From positions 1 to 57,962 of the forward strand of contig QFQF01000019.1 in NCBI GenBank assembly GCA_003248935.1: a DNA stretch of 57,962 bases, read 5' to 3'. The stretch is from Sphingobium sp. GTDB lineage: Bacteria > Pseudomonadota > Alphaproteobacteria > Sphingomonadales > Sphingomonadaceae. The translations under genes were made by a program, and so were the position numbers. The notes under the pieces were generated by a model, which had not been told where the DNA came from, did not search any database, and worked only from the letters and a program-made list of their open reading frames with translations. Shown here in pieces: positions 9,524-16,856 of this stretch (the first letter of the stretch is position 1; every line of letters starts with the position of its first letter).

Positions 9524-9525
9524 TC

Positions 9526-10824
9526 ATGCCCGTCGACGTCGATCAGAAGGTTTCCGTTATCGGCCTTGGCTATATCGGCCTGCCGACCGCTGCCCTCATT
9601 GCCCGCTCCGGCGCCCGCGTGTTGGGCGTCGATGTCAGCGCGCACGTGGTCGAGACGGTCAATTCCGGTCGCGTGCATATCGAGGAGGTCGATCTCGACG
9701 GCCTTGTTCAGGGCGTCGTCGCGCGCGGAACGTTGCGTGCTGCGATCGATATAGAGCCAAGCGACGTGTTCGTGATCGCCGTGCCGACGCCGGTATCCGA
9801 AAATCACGCGCCGGATATCTCCCATGTGCTGGATGCTGCACGTGGCGTGGCGGCGGTGCTGAAGGCGGGGGATACCGTGATCCTCGAGTCCACCTCGCCG
9901 GTCGGCACCACGGAGGCGATGCGGGATCTGATCGCGCAGCTTCGTCCCGACCTCAAGATGCCGGGCCGGGCGCCGGGAAGCGCGGCCGATATCGCCATTG
10001 CCTACTGCCCGGAGCGCGTCCTGCCCGGCCGCATTCTGGTCGAACTGATCGACAATGACCGGTGCATCGGCGGTATCACTCCGCGCTGCGCACGCAAGGC
10101 GCTTGCCTTCTACCGCCAGTTCGTGCGCGGCCAGTGCATCACCACGACCGCGCGTGCAGCAGAGATGGTGAAGCTGGTCGAAAACAGTTTCCGCGACGTC
10201 AACATTGCGTTCGCCAACGAACTGTCGGTGATCGCGGAGGGCATGGGCATCGACGTGTGGGAGGTGATCCGCCTCGCCAACCGGCATCCCCGCGTCAATA
10301 TTCTTCAGCCCGGCCCGGGTGTCGGCGGCCACTGCATTGCCGTCGATCCGTGGTTCATCGTGCATTCCGACCCTGATAACGCCCGGATGATCCGGACCGC
10401 GCGCGAAGTGAACGACGCAAAGACCGATCATGTCGTCGCCCGTGCGTCTGACCTGATCGATATGCAGCAGGACATGGAGGTCGCGTGCCTCGGCCTCGCG
10501 TTCAAGGCGAATATCGACGACTTCCGGGAGAGCCCGGCCGTGAAGGTCGCCGCGCGCCTCGCCCGCCGCTATGGACGGCGGATCAAGCTGGTAGAACCCC
10601 ATGTCACGTCCATGCCGATGGAATTCGTCGGCACCGGGGCCGAACTGATGGACCTCGACACCGCACTCGAACGGTGCGGGATGCTGATCGTGCTGGTCGA
10701 TCATGACCTGTTCAAGTCGGTTCCGGCCGATGAGCGGGCGGGGAAGCTGGTCTATGACACGCGGGGTATCTGGCCGGACCAGCCGGCCTGGACACCGTCG
10801 GACGCACTGCGGGCTGCGAGCTGA
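9526..10824 (+). CDS. wecC: UDP-N-acetyl-D-mannosamine dehydrogenase
   Basis: Oxidises UDP-ManNAc to UDP-ManNAcA with NAD+. The 432-residue protein belongs to the UDP-glucose/GDP-mannose dehydrogenase family: N-terminal GLGYIGLPTAALIA nucleotide fold, STSPVGTTEAMRDL in the middle, catalytic cysteine in GPGVGGHCIAVDPWF, and the C-terminal domain with AFKANIDDFRESPA. The immediate wecB neighbour (2-base gap) decides the substrate: it reads as the ManNAc enzyme rather than another Ugd. A close relative using UDP-GlcNAc or UDP-GalNAc cannot be wholly excluded from sequence. Confidence 0.9.
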   Translation: MPVDVDQKVSVIGLGYIGLPTAALIARSGARVLGVDVSAHVVETVNSGRVHIEEVDLDGLVQGVVARGTLRAAIDIEPSDVFVIAVPTPVSENHAPDISHVLDAARGVAAVLKAGDTVILESTSPVGTTEAMRDLIAQLRPDLKMPGRAPGSAADIAIAYCPERVLPGRILVELIDNDRCIGGITPRCARKALAFYRQFVRGQCITTTARAAEMVKLVENSFRDVNIAFANELSVIAEGMGIDVWEVIRLANRHPRVNILQPGPGVGGHCIAVDPWFIVHSDPDNARMIRTAREVNDAKTDHVVARASDLIDMQQDMEVACLGLAFKANIDDFRESPAVKVAARLARRYGRRIKLVEPHVTSMPMEFVGTGAELMDLDTALERCGMLIVLVDHDLFKSVPADERAGKLVYDTRGIWPDQPAWTPSDALRAAS

Positions 10825-10842
10825 CGCGTTTTTTGCAATGCC

Positions 10843-11892
10843 CTAAGCGGTCTGCGCCAGGCGGCCGCTGGGTTGCAGGGGGTCTTGTTCCGTAAGGCTG
10901 ACGAGCCACCCGGCAATATGCCACAACACGATCGCACCCGCCGCACCGACAATGCCGTCGATGGCATAGTGCCAGTTGAGATAGATCGATCCGATCCAGA
11001 TGAGCACCGCGAAGGCGGTCATGAACAACCCGAAGCCCCGGTTGAAGCGGTAACCGACCAGGGCGAACAGCACCGCCATGGCGTTGTGGATGGACGGGAT
11101 GGCGGAGATGCCGCCGCCGATGCTGAGGGTCGGATCGTTGAAGCGCGCCAGCAGCATCATCTTGATGTTGATCGTAAACAGGAAGTCGAGGCCGGTTGCC
11201 GCCCGGTCGGCGATCAGTGCCCGATCGACCGCAACGAACGGCGCGCTGCCCTGCAGGTCGACGAGCGCGCGGTAAAAGCAGGGGCCCGCCGCCGGCAGCA
11301 GATACGCCAGGATCGATGCGAGGCCGATCCAGTTCAGCATATAGGCGGTCATATACTGCATCCGCGTGCGCGCATCGGTGCACAATGCGACGACGCCCAC
11401 GCCGACGGTCATCGGCAGGAACCAGGCATGGTAGACGAGGTCCAGAAACTGGGTCAGCCACGGCGAACCCAGCATCCGGTGCATCCAGAGCCCGGGGTCA
11501 GTACCAAAGAGTTGGCGGTCGATCGCCGCCAGCGCAGGATCGAAATGAAACCCCGCGATCGGCAGGATACGTTGCTTGAAAGCGCTGAACGTCGGCATGA
11601 CGGTGGCGAAGACGAGCATCGGCCACAGCAGCGTCAGCATCCGGTCCTGCCGCCAACGGCGGACGATCGGTTCGACCCAGCCCGAATGCCGGGCTTCGAG
11701 CACAACGAAACTCAGCAGCGCAAGGCCCGCGAGCAGCATCGTCAGCAACATATATTTGCCGATGAGGATCAGGAATGTCGGCGCGGAGATCGCCGGATGG
11801 GCCATGACGTAGAGAACGAAGGCGCCCGTGGCCATCAGGTTCAGCACGGCGACATGATATTCGCGCGGCGATACGCGCCCAAGCAGCCTCAT
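10843..11892 (-). CDS. PAP2_3/Aur1-like membrane phosphatase or phosphotransferase
   Basis: A 349-residue multi-pass membrane protein of the PAP2 superfamily, in the branch that includes fungal inositol-phosphorylceramide synthase (Aur1). The lipid-phosphatase motifs are recognisable as SIPSIHNAMAVLFAL and, near the C-terminus, NWHYAIDGIVGA, which supply the conserved histidines and aspartate. The ATG at 11892 (MRLLGRVSPREYHVAV) is preferred because the upstream in-frame extension looks unlike protein. It faces wecC tail to tail and is divergent from dedA. In a sphingolipid-making organism a role in moving a phospho-head group onto ceramide is attractive, but the substrate is not shown by the sequence. 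Confidence 0.75.
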   Translation of the reverse strand: MRLLGRVSPREYHVAVLNLMATGAFVLYVMAHPAISAPTFLILIGKYMLLTMLLAGLALLSFVVLEARHSGWVEPIVRRWRQDRMLTLLWPMLVFATVMPTFSAFKQRILPIAGFHFDPALAAIDRQLFGTDPGLWMHRMLGSPWLTQFLDLVYHAWFLPMTVGVGVVALCTDARTRMQYMTAYMLNWIGLASILAYLLPAAGPCFYRALVDLQGSAPFVAVDRALIADRAATGLDFLFTINIKMMLLARFNDPTLSIGGGISAIPSIHNAMAVLFALVGYRFNRGFGLFMTAFAVLIWIGSIYLNWHYAIDGIVGAAGAIVLWHIAGWLVSLTEQDPLQPSGRLAQTA

Positions 11893-12149
11893 ATGCCCTT
11901 CAATCCGAAACCCGCCACAGGCAGGCTCCCTAGAGAAACTTGCGGCGAAGGGCAAAGGGCAAAGGTGGATGTGCGGCGGTCCGTCGCGATCCGGGCACGG
12001 CAGGGCCGAAGACCACCACCCGCCTGCCCGGGCGGCGCGGTTGTGTCGCTATCGTTGCGTATCGTCATACCGTCCCCTCTTGCTATCTGTCGGTAATCTT
12101 TACAAAGCGCCCCGCAGTGCTGCGTCGACTACTTTGACGGTGCGCGTGT

Positions 12150-12842
12150 ATGGGAACCGTGTGCTTGACCGAAATCCTTGGCGATCTGACGGCTTTCATC
12201 GTCGCGCACCGGGACTGGGCGGGACCGATCATCGCGCTTCTTGTCTTCGGCGAGTCCCTCGCCGTCATCGGCATGTTTTTTCCTGCGACGCCGATCATGT
12301 TCGCGATCGGCGGGATGATGGGGGCGGGGTCGCTTGATCCGGTGCGCGTTGGCTTGTGGGCGATTGCCGGCGCCATATTGGGTGACTGGGTGTCCTACAG
12401 CCTGGGCCGTGGTATTGGTCCGTCGATCTACTACAGGCGCCCGTTCGTTCGGCACCGGGCCGCCTTTGCCAAGGCGCGGCTGTTCTTCCAGCGTTACGGC
12501 TTCGCGTCGATCTTCATCGGCCGTTTCCTTGGTCCCGTCCGGGCGACGGTGCCTCTGGTTGCAGGTGTTGTCGGGATGCCGCGCCGGACTTTCCAGCTTT
12601 CCAATATCCTTTCTGCCTGCGCCTGGGTCCCCGCCAGCTTCGCGCCGGGCTATATCGCGATCGCGGGCATCGGGAGCACCAGGCTGATGGGGCAGGCGGA
12701 CCTTGTCGCCGTGGGCGGCGTTATTGCGTTGCTGTTTTTGCTGGCGAGCGTTTTCGTCGCGATTTTGGGAGTTCGACGCCGGTCGAGGCGGAGAGCGGCA
12801 GGTGACGGCCAGGATCGCGATACGGCGATCGGAGATCGGTGA
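12150..12842 (+). CDS. DedA-family membrane protein
   Basis: A 230-residue inner-membrane protein of the DedA/SNARE-associated family, members of which act as lipid flippases or scramblases (for undecaprenyl phosphate or phosphatidylethanolamine) in other bacteria. Visible features are the FGESLAVIGMFFPATPIMFAIGG re-entrant region (split here by length: FFPATPIMF is the core), GDWVSYSLGRG, and the conserved GRFLGPVRATVPLVAG segment with its arginines. The C-terminus ends in an Arg-rich tail. It lies 117 bases before the PhyH gene on the same strand. Undecaprenyl-phosphate recycling for polysaccharide synthesis would fit the setting. Confidence 0.85.
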   Translation: MGTVCLTEILGDLTAFIVAHRDWAGPIIALLVFGESLAVIGMFFPATPIMFAIGGMMGAGSLDPVRVGLWAIAGAILGDWVSYSLGRGIGPSIYYRRPFVRHRAAFAKARLFFQRYGFASIFIGRFLGPVRATVPLVAGVVGMPRRTFQLSNILSACAWVPASFAPGYIAIAGIGSTRLMGQADLVAVGGVIALLFLLASVFVAILGVRRRSRRRAAGDGQDRDTAIGDR

Positions 12843-12959
12843 CGTGAAGTGGATGCAATTGGACTGGAGAGAATGGTTGGCACGGAATAAGGCGTTCTTC
12901 GTCCGATCCGGTTTGTCTGCGCTTCGCGGCGTTTCTGTCCGCAGCGCCCGGCCGGTTGA

Positions 12960-13997
12960 ATGTGGGGAATGACCGTGTCCGTGCTGCGTACCGTTCTCGG
13001 CATGCCCCTGTGGCTCCTGCAAATCCCGAGCGGTTACAAGTCCTTCGCCGACAATCCCCTATTGGGTTCGAAACGCCTGAACCGGCTGGGCCTGCACAGC
13101 GCGCGCATGCGCCTTGCCCACACCCTTGCCGCCTGGCGCCGTCGCCGACTGGCGCGCCACGTGCCTTTGGCGTTGAGGGAGGAGTTCGCCGCGAACGGCT
13201 TTGTTCGGGTCGACAACTATCTTCCGGCGGAAGCCTTTGCGGAGCTACGCGATCAGGTGCTTGGGACCACCGCGCCCGCGCGGGAAATGTTGCAGGGGGA
13301 TACGATCACTCGACGGATCGCGATCGATCCCGATTATCTGCGTGCAGTACCGGCGATCGATGCGCTGCTCTCCGACCGGCGCTGGAAAGGGCTGATGCAT
13401 TATGTCGCGAGCAGCCTGTCTGAGCCGCTCTATTACATCCAGACGATCCTGACCCATCGAGTCGATACCGATCCGGATCCGCAGACTGTGCTGCACGCTG
13501 ATACCTTTCATCCAACGATGAAGGCCTGGTATTTCCTGGAGGATGTGGCGGAGGACGAGGGGCCATTCAGCTACGTCCCCGGTTCGCATCGCATGACGCC
13601 GGAACGGCTTGCATGGGAAAAGGCGCGAAGCCTTGCCGCGCCCGAAGGGCTTGATCGCCTGTCCGCACGGGGATCGATGCGAGTTACGGCCGCTGAACTC
13701 CCCGCGCTGGGTCTTCCTGAGCCGGTATTGCTGGCGGTGAAGGCGAATACGCTGGTAGTGGCCGATACCTGCGGATTTCATGCGCGTGGCCCGTCGGTGC
13801 GGCCGTCACGCCGTGTCGAGATATGGGCCTACAGCCGCCGCAACCCCTTCTATCCATGGCTCGGTCTCGATCCGTTCAGTCTTCCGGGCGTCGCCGAAAG
13901 AAGGATTCCTTGGATATGGGCGGCGAGGGATCGCTTTTCACGCATTTTTGGGCCGCCATGGCCCGATGTCGGGTGCAAGGTGCCGTTGGGGGAATAA
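12960..13997 (+). CDS. Phytanoyl-CoA dioxygenase (PhyH) family protein
   Basis: A 345-residue Fe(II)/2-oxoglutarate-type oxygenase. The metal-binding facial triad is visible as HAD in the segment VLHADTFHPT and a distal histidine in TCGFHARG, with FSYVPGSHRM between them as in PhyH proteins. The N-terminal 90 residues are hydrophobic then Arg-rich (AAWRRRRLARH) and may associate with the membrane. Start could also be the ATG three codons later, at 12969. Human PhyH hydroxylates acyl-CoA at carbon 2, and sphingomonad glycosphingolipids carry 2-hydroxymyristate, so a lipid hydroxylase is a reasonable guess; a sugar or amino-acid substrate is equally possible. It precedes the Kdo operon. Confidence 0.75.
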   Translation: MWGMTVSVLRTVLGMPLWLLQIPSGYKSFADNPLLGSKRLNRLGLHSARMRLAHTLAAWRRRRLARHVPLALREEFAANGFVRVDNYLPAEAFAELRDQVLGTTAPAREMLQGDTITRRIAIDPDYLRAVPAIDALLSDRRWKGLMHYVASSLSEPLYYIQTILTHRVDTDPDPQTVLHADTFHPTMKAWYFLEDVAEDEGPFSYVPGSHRMTPERLAWEKARSLAAPEGLDRLSARGSMRVTAAELPALGLPEPVLLAVKANTLVVADTCGFHARGPSVRPSRRVEIWAYSRRNPFYPWLGLDPFSLPGVAERRIPWIWAARDRFSRIFGPPWPDVGCKVPLGE

Positions 13998-14190
13998 TGG
14001 AGGGCTGTTTTACACCAGCCGGGTGATTAAAGTGTCCGGTGAGCGAATGCGATCGGACGAGCGTCTGGCGGGGCGGGGTGATTTCAACTGCAAGTAAACG
14101 CTCGACATGTTGCAACGCTGGCATGTAGAGCTTGTGTCAAACATGAAAGCGCTTCGCCTGCGCGCGCTTTATAACATGGTATCCAGGGAA

Positions 14191-15156
14191 ATGTTGATCT
14201 CCAGACTTTCAGAAGCGAAGCATCACGGCCTTGCCGTCATCCGCCAGGAAGCCGAGGGCTTGCTTGAACTGGCCGACCAGCTGGACGACGGCTTCAGTGA
14301 GGCCGTTGCGCAGATCGTCAATACGCAGGGTCGGGTGATCGTCGCGGGCATGGGCAAATCGGGCCATGTCGGGCGGAAGATCGCCGCGACGCTGTCCGCA
14401 ACGGGTTCCTCCGCCTTCTTCGTCCACCCGGCCGAGGCGTCTCACGGCGATCTGGGGCTGCTGAAATCCGTCGATACGATGCTGATCCTGTCGAACTCGG
14501 GCGAGACATCCGAACTGCGGCCGCTGATCGCCTATGCCAAATCCATCGGAACCCCGATCATCGGTGTCGCGTCGGATGGGCAATCCCTGCTGATGCGGGA
14601 AGCGAATATTCGCATCCGTCTGCCGAAGCTTCCCGAAGCCTGCCCTGAACTGATCGCGCCGACGACCTCCACCACGATGATGCTGGCGGTGGGTGACGCG
14701 CTGGCGATCGCCGCGATGCGCGAGCGCGGTATTTCGCGGGTCGAGTTGATGCAATGGCATCCGGGCGGATCGATCGGCTGGCGCTTGCTGCCCGTGGATT
14801 CCATGCTGCGCCGGGCTGGTCCCCTGCCGCTGGTGACGCGCTCCACAGGGATGCGGGACGTGGTGCTGGAAATGACCTCCACCGGCAAGGGCGCGGCGGG
14901 TGTGGTCGACGATGAAGGCAACCTGATCGGTATCATTACCGACGGCGACCTTCGCCGGTCCTTCGACAAGATGCTGATCGCCACCGCAGGCGAGATCATG
15001 ACGGCATCGCCCAAGACCGTACCGAGCGGCACGCGTATCGAGGAGGTGGCAGCGCTTATGACTGAAGCCAAGATCACCGTGGTGTTCGTGATGAAGGCGG
15101 AAGACCCGCGCAAGCCGGCAGGCGTAATCCATATCCATGACATAGCGTCCGTTTAA
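14191..15156 (+). CDS. kdsD: D-arabinose-5-phosphate isomerase (KdsD/KpsF type)
   Basis: Interconverts ribulose-5-phosphate and arabinose-5-phosphate, the first step to Kdo. The 321-residue protein has an SIS domain (GMGKSGH at residues 53-59, FFVHPAEASHGDLG, SNSGETSE) followed by two CBS domains, the last with ITDGDLRRSFDK. I chose the ATG at 14191 because it gives the length and N-terminal offset of known KdsD; the frame is open back to 14107. A TATAAC box (14170-14175) lies just upstream. It starts a tight operon, kdsD-kdsB-kdsA-kpsC-kpsS. In that company the product is for a capsule linker rather than LPS. Confidence 0.92.
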   Translation: MLISRLSEAKHHGLAVIRQEAEGLLELADQLDDGFSEAVAQIVNTQGRVIVAGMGKSGHVGRKIAATLSATGSSAFFVHPAEASHGDLGLLKSVDTMLILSNSGETSELRPLIAYAKSIGTPIIGVASDGQSLLMREANIRIRLPKLPEACPELIAPTTSTTMMLAVGDALAIAAMRERGISRVELMQWHPGGSIGWRLLPVDSMLRRAGPLPLVTRSTGMRDVVLEMTSTGKGAAGVVDDEGNLIGIITDGDLRRSFDKMLIATAGEIMTASPKTVPSGTRIEEVAALMTEAKITVVFVMKAEDPRKPAGVIHIHDIASV

Positions 15157-15173
15157 GCGCGAGACGCAAATCC

Positions 15174-16004
15174 ATGCCGTCAGACCCTGAGTCCGCAACG
15201 GGGGCGAACTTCGCCATCGTGATCCCGGCGCGCTTCAAGTCCTCGCGCTACCCAGGCAAGCCGCTGGCGCTCATAAAGGGTCTCACGGGTGTCGCCAAAT
15301 CGCTCGTCCAGCGCAGCCATGAGGCAGCGGTCGTGGCGGGTGAGGGCGTGCCGGTTCATGTCGCCACCGACGATGATGGCATCGCCCGGGCGGTCGCTGA
15401 TTTCGGAGCGTCGGCGATCATGACGCCGGAGGCGTGCGCGAACGGCACTGAACGTGTCGCTGCGGCACTGGATGAATTGCCTGCCGACGTGGATGTCGTC
15501 GTCAATTTCCAGGGGGATGCCCTGCTGACGCCGCCGGATATCGTTCGCGCCTTGATGGCGCACATGGTCGCCCATCCGGAATGCCAGGTGGCGACGGTGG
15601 CCGTGCGGTGTTCGCCGACCGCCTACGCCCATCTGGTTGCCGATCAGGCGGCGGGGCGCAGTGGCGGCACGACCGTCGTCGTAAACGGGAAGGGCGAAGC
15701 TCTCTACTTCTCGAAACGGGTGCTTCCGCACATTCTGTCGGGCAGTCCCATGGAGGCTGATCCTCCGGTGCTGATGCACCTCGGCCTTTATGCCTATCGC
15801 CGGCCGGCGCTGGCGCTCTATGCGGCCACGCCGTCGACGCAACTCGAGGAACTGGAGGGGCTGGAGCAGTTGCGCTTCCTGTACGCTGGCATACCGATGG
15901 CGGTGGTCGTGTGCGACCCTCCGGCATGGGATGCGATCGAACTCAACAATCCCAGCGATCTTGAACCCATCGAAGCCATTCTGGCCGCACGCAAAATAGT
16001 ATAA
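15174..16004 (+). CDS. kdsB: CMP-Kdo synthetase (KdsB/KpsU type)
   Basis: Activates Kdo with CTP to give CMP-Kdo. The 276-residue protein shows the signature IPARFKSSRYPGKPLALI, ATDDDGIARAVADFG, and a C-terminal HLGLYAYRRPALALY plus LEELEGLEQLRFLYAG, all placed as in KdsB. Two motifs differ from the E. coli form: ANGTER instead of the usual SGTDR, and NFQGDALLTPP instead of NVQGDEPL. It is therefore a divergent, capsule-type version; another 3-deoxy sugar acid is conceivable, but kdsD and kdsA on either side make Kdo much the best call. It is 17 bases after kdsD and 11 before kdsA. Confidence 0.88.
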   Translation: MPSDPESATGANFAIVIPARFKSSRYPGKPLALIKGLTGVAKSLVQRSHEAAVVAGEGVPVHVATDDDGIARAVADFGASAIMTPEACANGTERVAAALDELPADVDVVVNFQGDALLTPPDIVRALMAHMVAHPECQVATVAVRCSPTAYAHLVADQAAGRSGGTTVVVNGKGEALYFSKRVLPHILSGSPMEADPPVLMHLGLYAYRRPALALYAATPSTQLEELEGLEQLRFLYAGIPMAVVVCDPPAWDAIELNNPSDLEPIEAILAARKIV

Positions 16005-16015
16005 GGCTCGTTTCC

Positions 16016-16852
16016 ATGCATATCGCCGGACATCCCGTCGGCCGCGGCCATCCGCTTTTCGTCATTGCCGGCCCCTGTGTGATCGAGTCCGAAGCGCTCG
16101 CGCTGAGCGTGGCGGAGCGGTTGCGTGCCATCGCCGACCGCCTCGGCCTGTTCCTGATCTACAAGAGCAGCTTTGACAAGGCGAACCGCAGTTCCAGCGC
16201 CTCTTTCAGGGGGCCGGGCATGGAGGAGGGGCTGCGCATCCTCGAAAAGGTACGCGCCGAGACCGGTTTGCCCGTTCTGACGGACATACATACGCCGGAA
16301 CAGGCAAGGGGCGCCGCGCAAGTGGTGGATGTCATCCAGACGCCGGCCTTTCTTGCGCGTCAGACCGACCTGATCGAGGCGGCTGTAGAGACCGGCATCC
16401 CGGTCAACATCAAGAAGGCCCAGTTCATGGCGCCGGCCGACATGAAGCAGGTGGTCGCAAAGGCGAAGGCCGCCGCAGGACGCGCCGGTGTCGAGATCGA
16501 CAACGTGGCGCTTACCGAGCGCGGCACCAGCTTTGGCTACAACAATCTGGTCGTGGACATGCGGGGGCTGTCGATCATGGCGCAGAACGGCTGTCCCGTG
16601 GTATTTGACGCGACCCATTCTGTGCAGCAGCCGGGCGGGCTTGGGGATCGGTCCGGCGGTGACCGGACGTTCGTGCCCTTGCTCGCCCGGGCAGCGACGG
16701 CGGCCGGGGTCGATGGCCTGTTCATGGAAACCCATCCCGATCCCGACAAGGCGCTGTCCGACGGTCCGAATGCCTGGCCGCTTGACAGGATGGAGGCGCT
16801 ACTGGGCGATCTTCTTCGTATCCGGGCTGCGGTGGCTGAGGTGGTGGAATAA
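16016..16852 (+). CDS. kdsA: Kdo-8-phosphate synthase
   Basis: Condenses arabinose-5-phosphate with phosphoenolpyruvate to Kdo-8-phosphate. The 278-residue protein has all the family segments: FVIAGPCVIESE, YKSSFDKANRSS, FRGPGMEEGLRIL, PAFLARQTDLIEA and METHPDPDKALSDGPNA. Cys21 in AGPC replaces the asparagine of the metal-free E. coli enzyme, so this should be a metal-dependent (Aquifex-like) KdsA. No KdsC phosphatase gene is seen in the window, so a phosphatase elsewhere must remove the phosphate. kpsC begins four bases after its stop. Confidence 0.95.
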   Translation: MHIAGHPVGRGHPLFVIAGPCVIESEALALSVAERLRAIADRLGLFLIYKSSFDKANRSSSASFRGPGMEEGLRILEKVRAETGLPVLTDIHTPEQARGAAQVVDVIQTPAFLARQTDLIEAAVETGIPVNIKKAQFMAPADMKQVVAKAKAAAGRAGVEIDNVALTERGTSFGYNNLVVDMRGLSIMAQNGCPVVFDATHSVQQPGGLGDRSGGDRTFVPLLARAATAAGVDGLFMETHPDPDKALSDGPNAWPLDRMEALLGDLLRIRAAVAEVVE

Positions 16853-16856
16853 CGGC

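Noticed and set aside
9436..10704. A 422-codon minus-strand frame opposite wecC
   Set aside because: Shadow of a confidently identified dehydrogenase, no protein motifs.
12853..12972. A 39-codon frame between dedA and the PhyH gene
   Set aside because: It overlaps the PhyH start, has no clear ribosome site and no recognisable feature.
12129..13022. A 297-codon minus-strand frame across dedA and the gap before the PhyH gene
   Set aside because: Arg/Asn/Pro-rich, no domain, antisense to a clear DedA protein.
16488..16856. An N-terminal extension of KpsC reaching back into kdsA
   Set aside because: The extra 123 codons lie inside kdsA in another frame; the real start is the ATG at 16857 after the kdsA stop.
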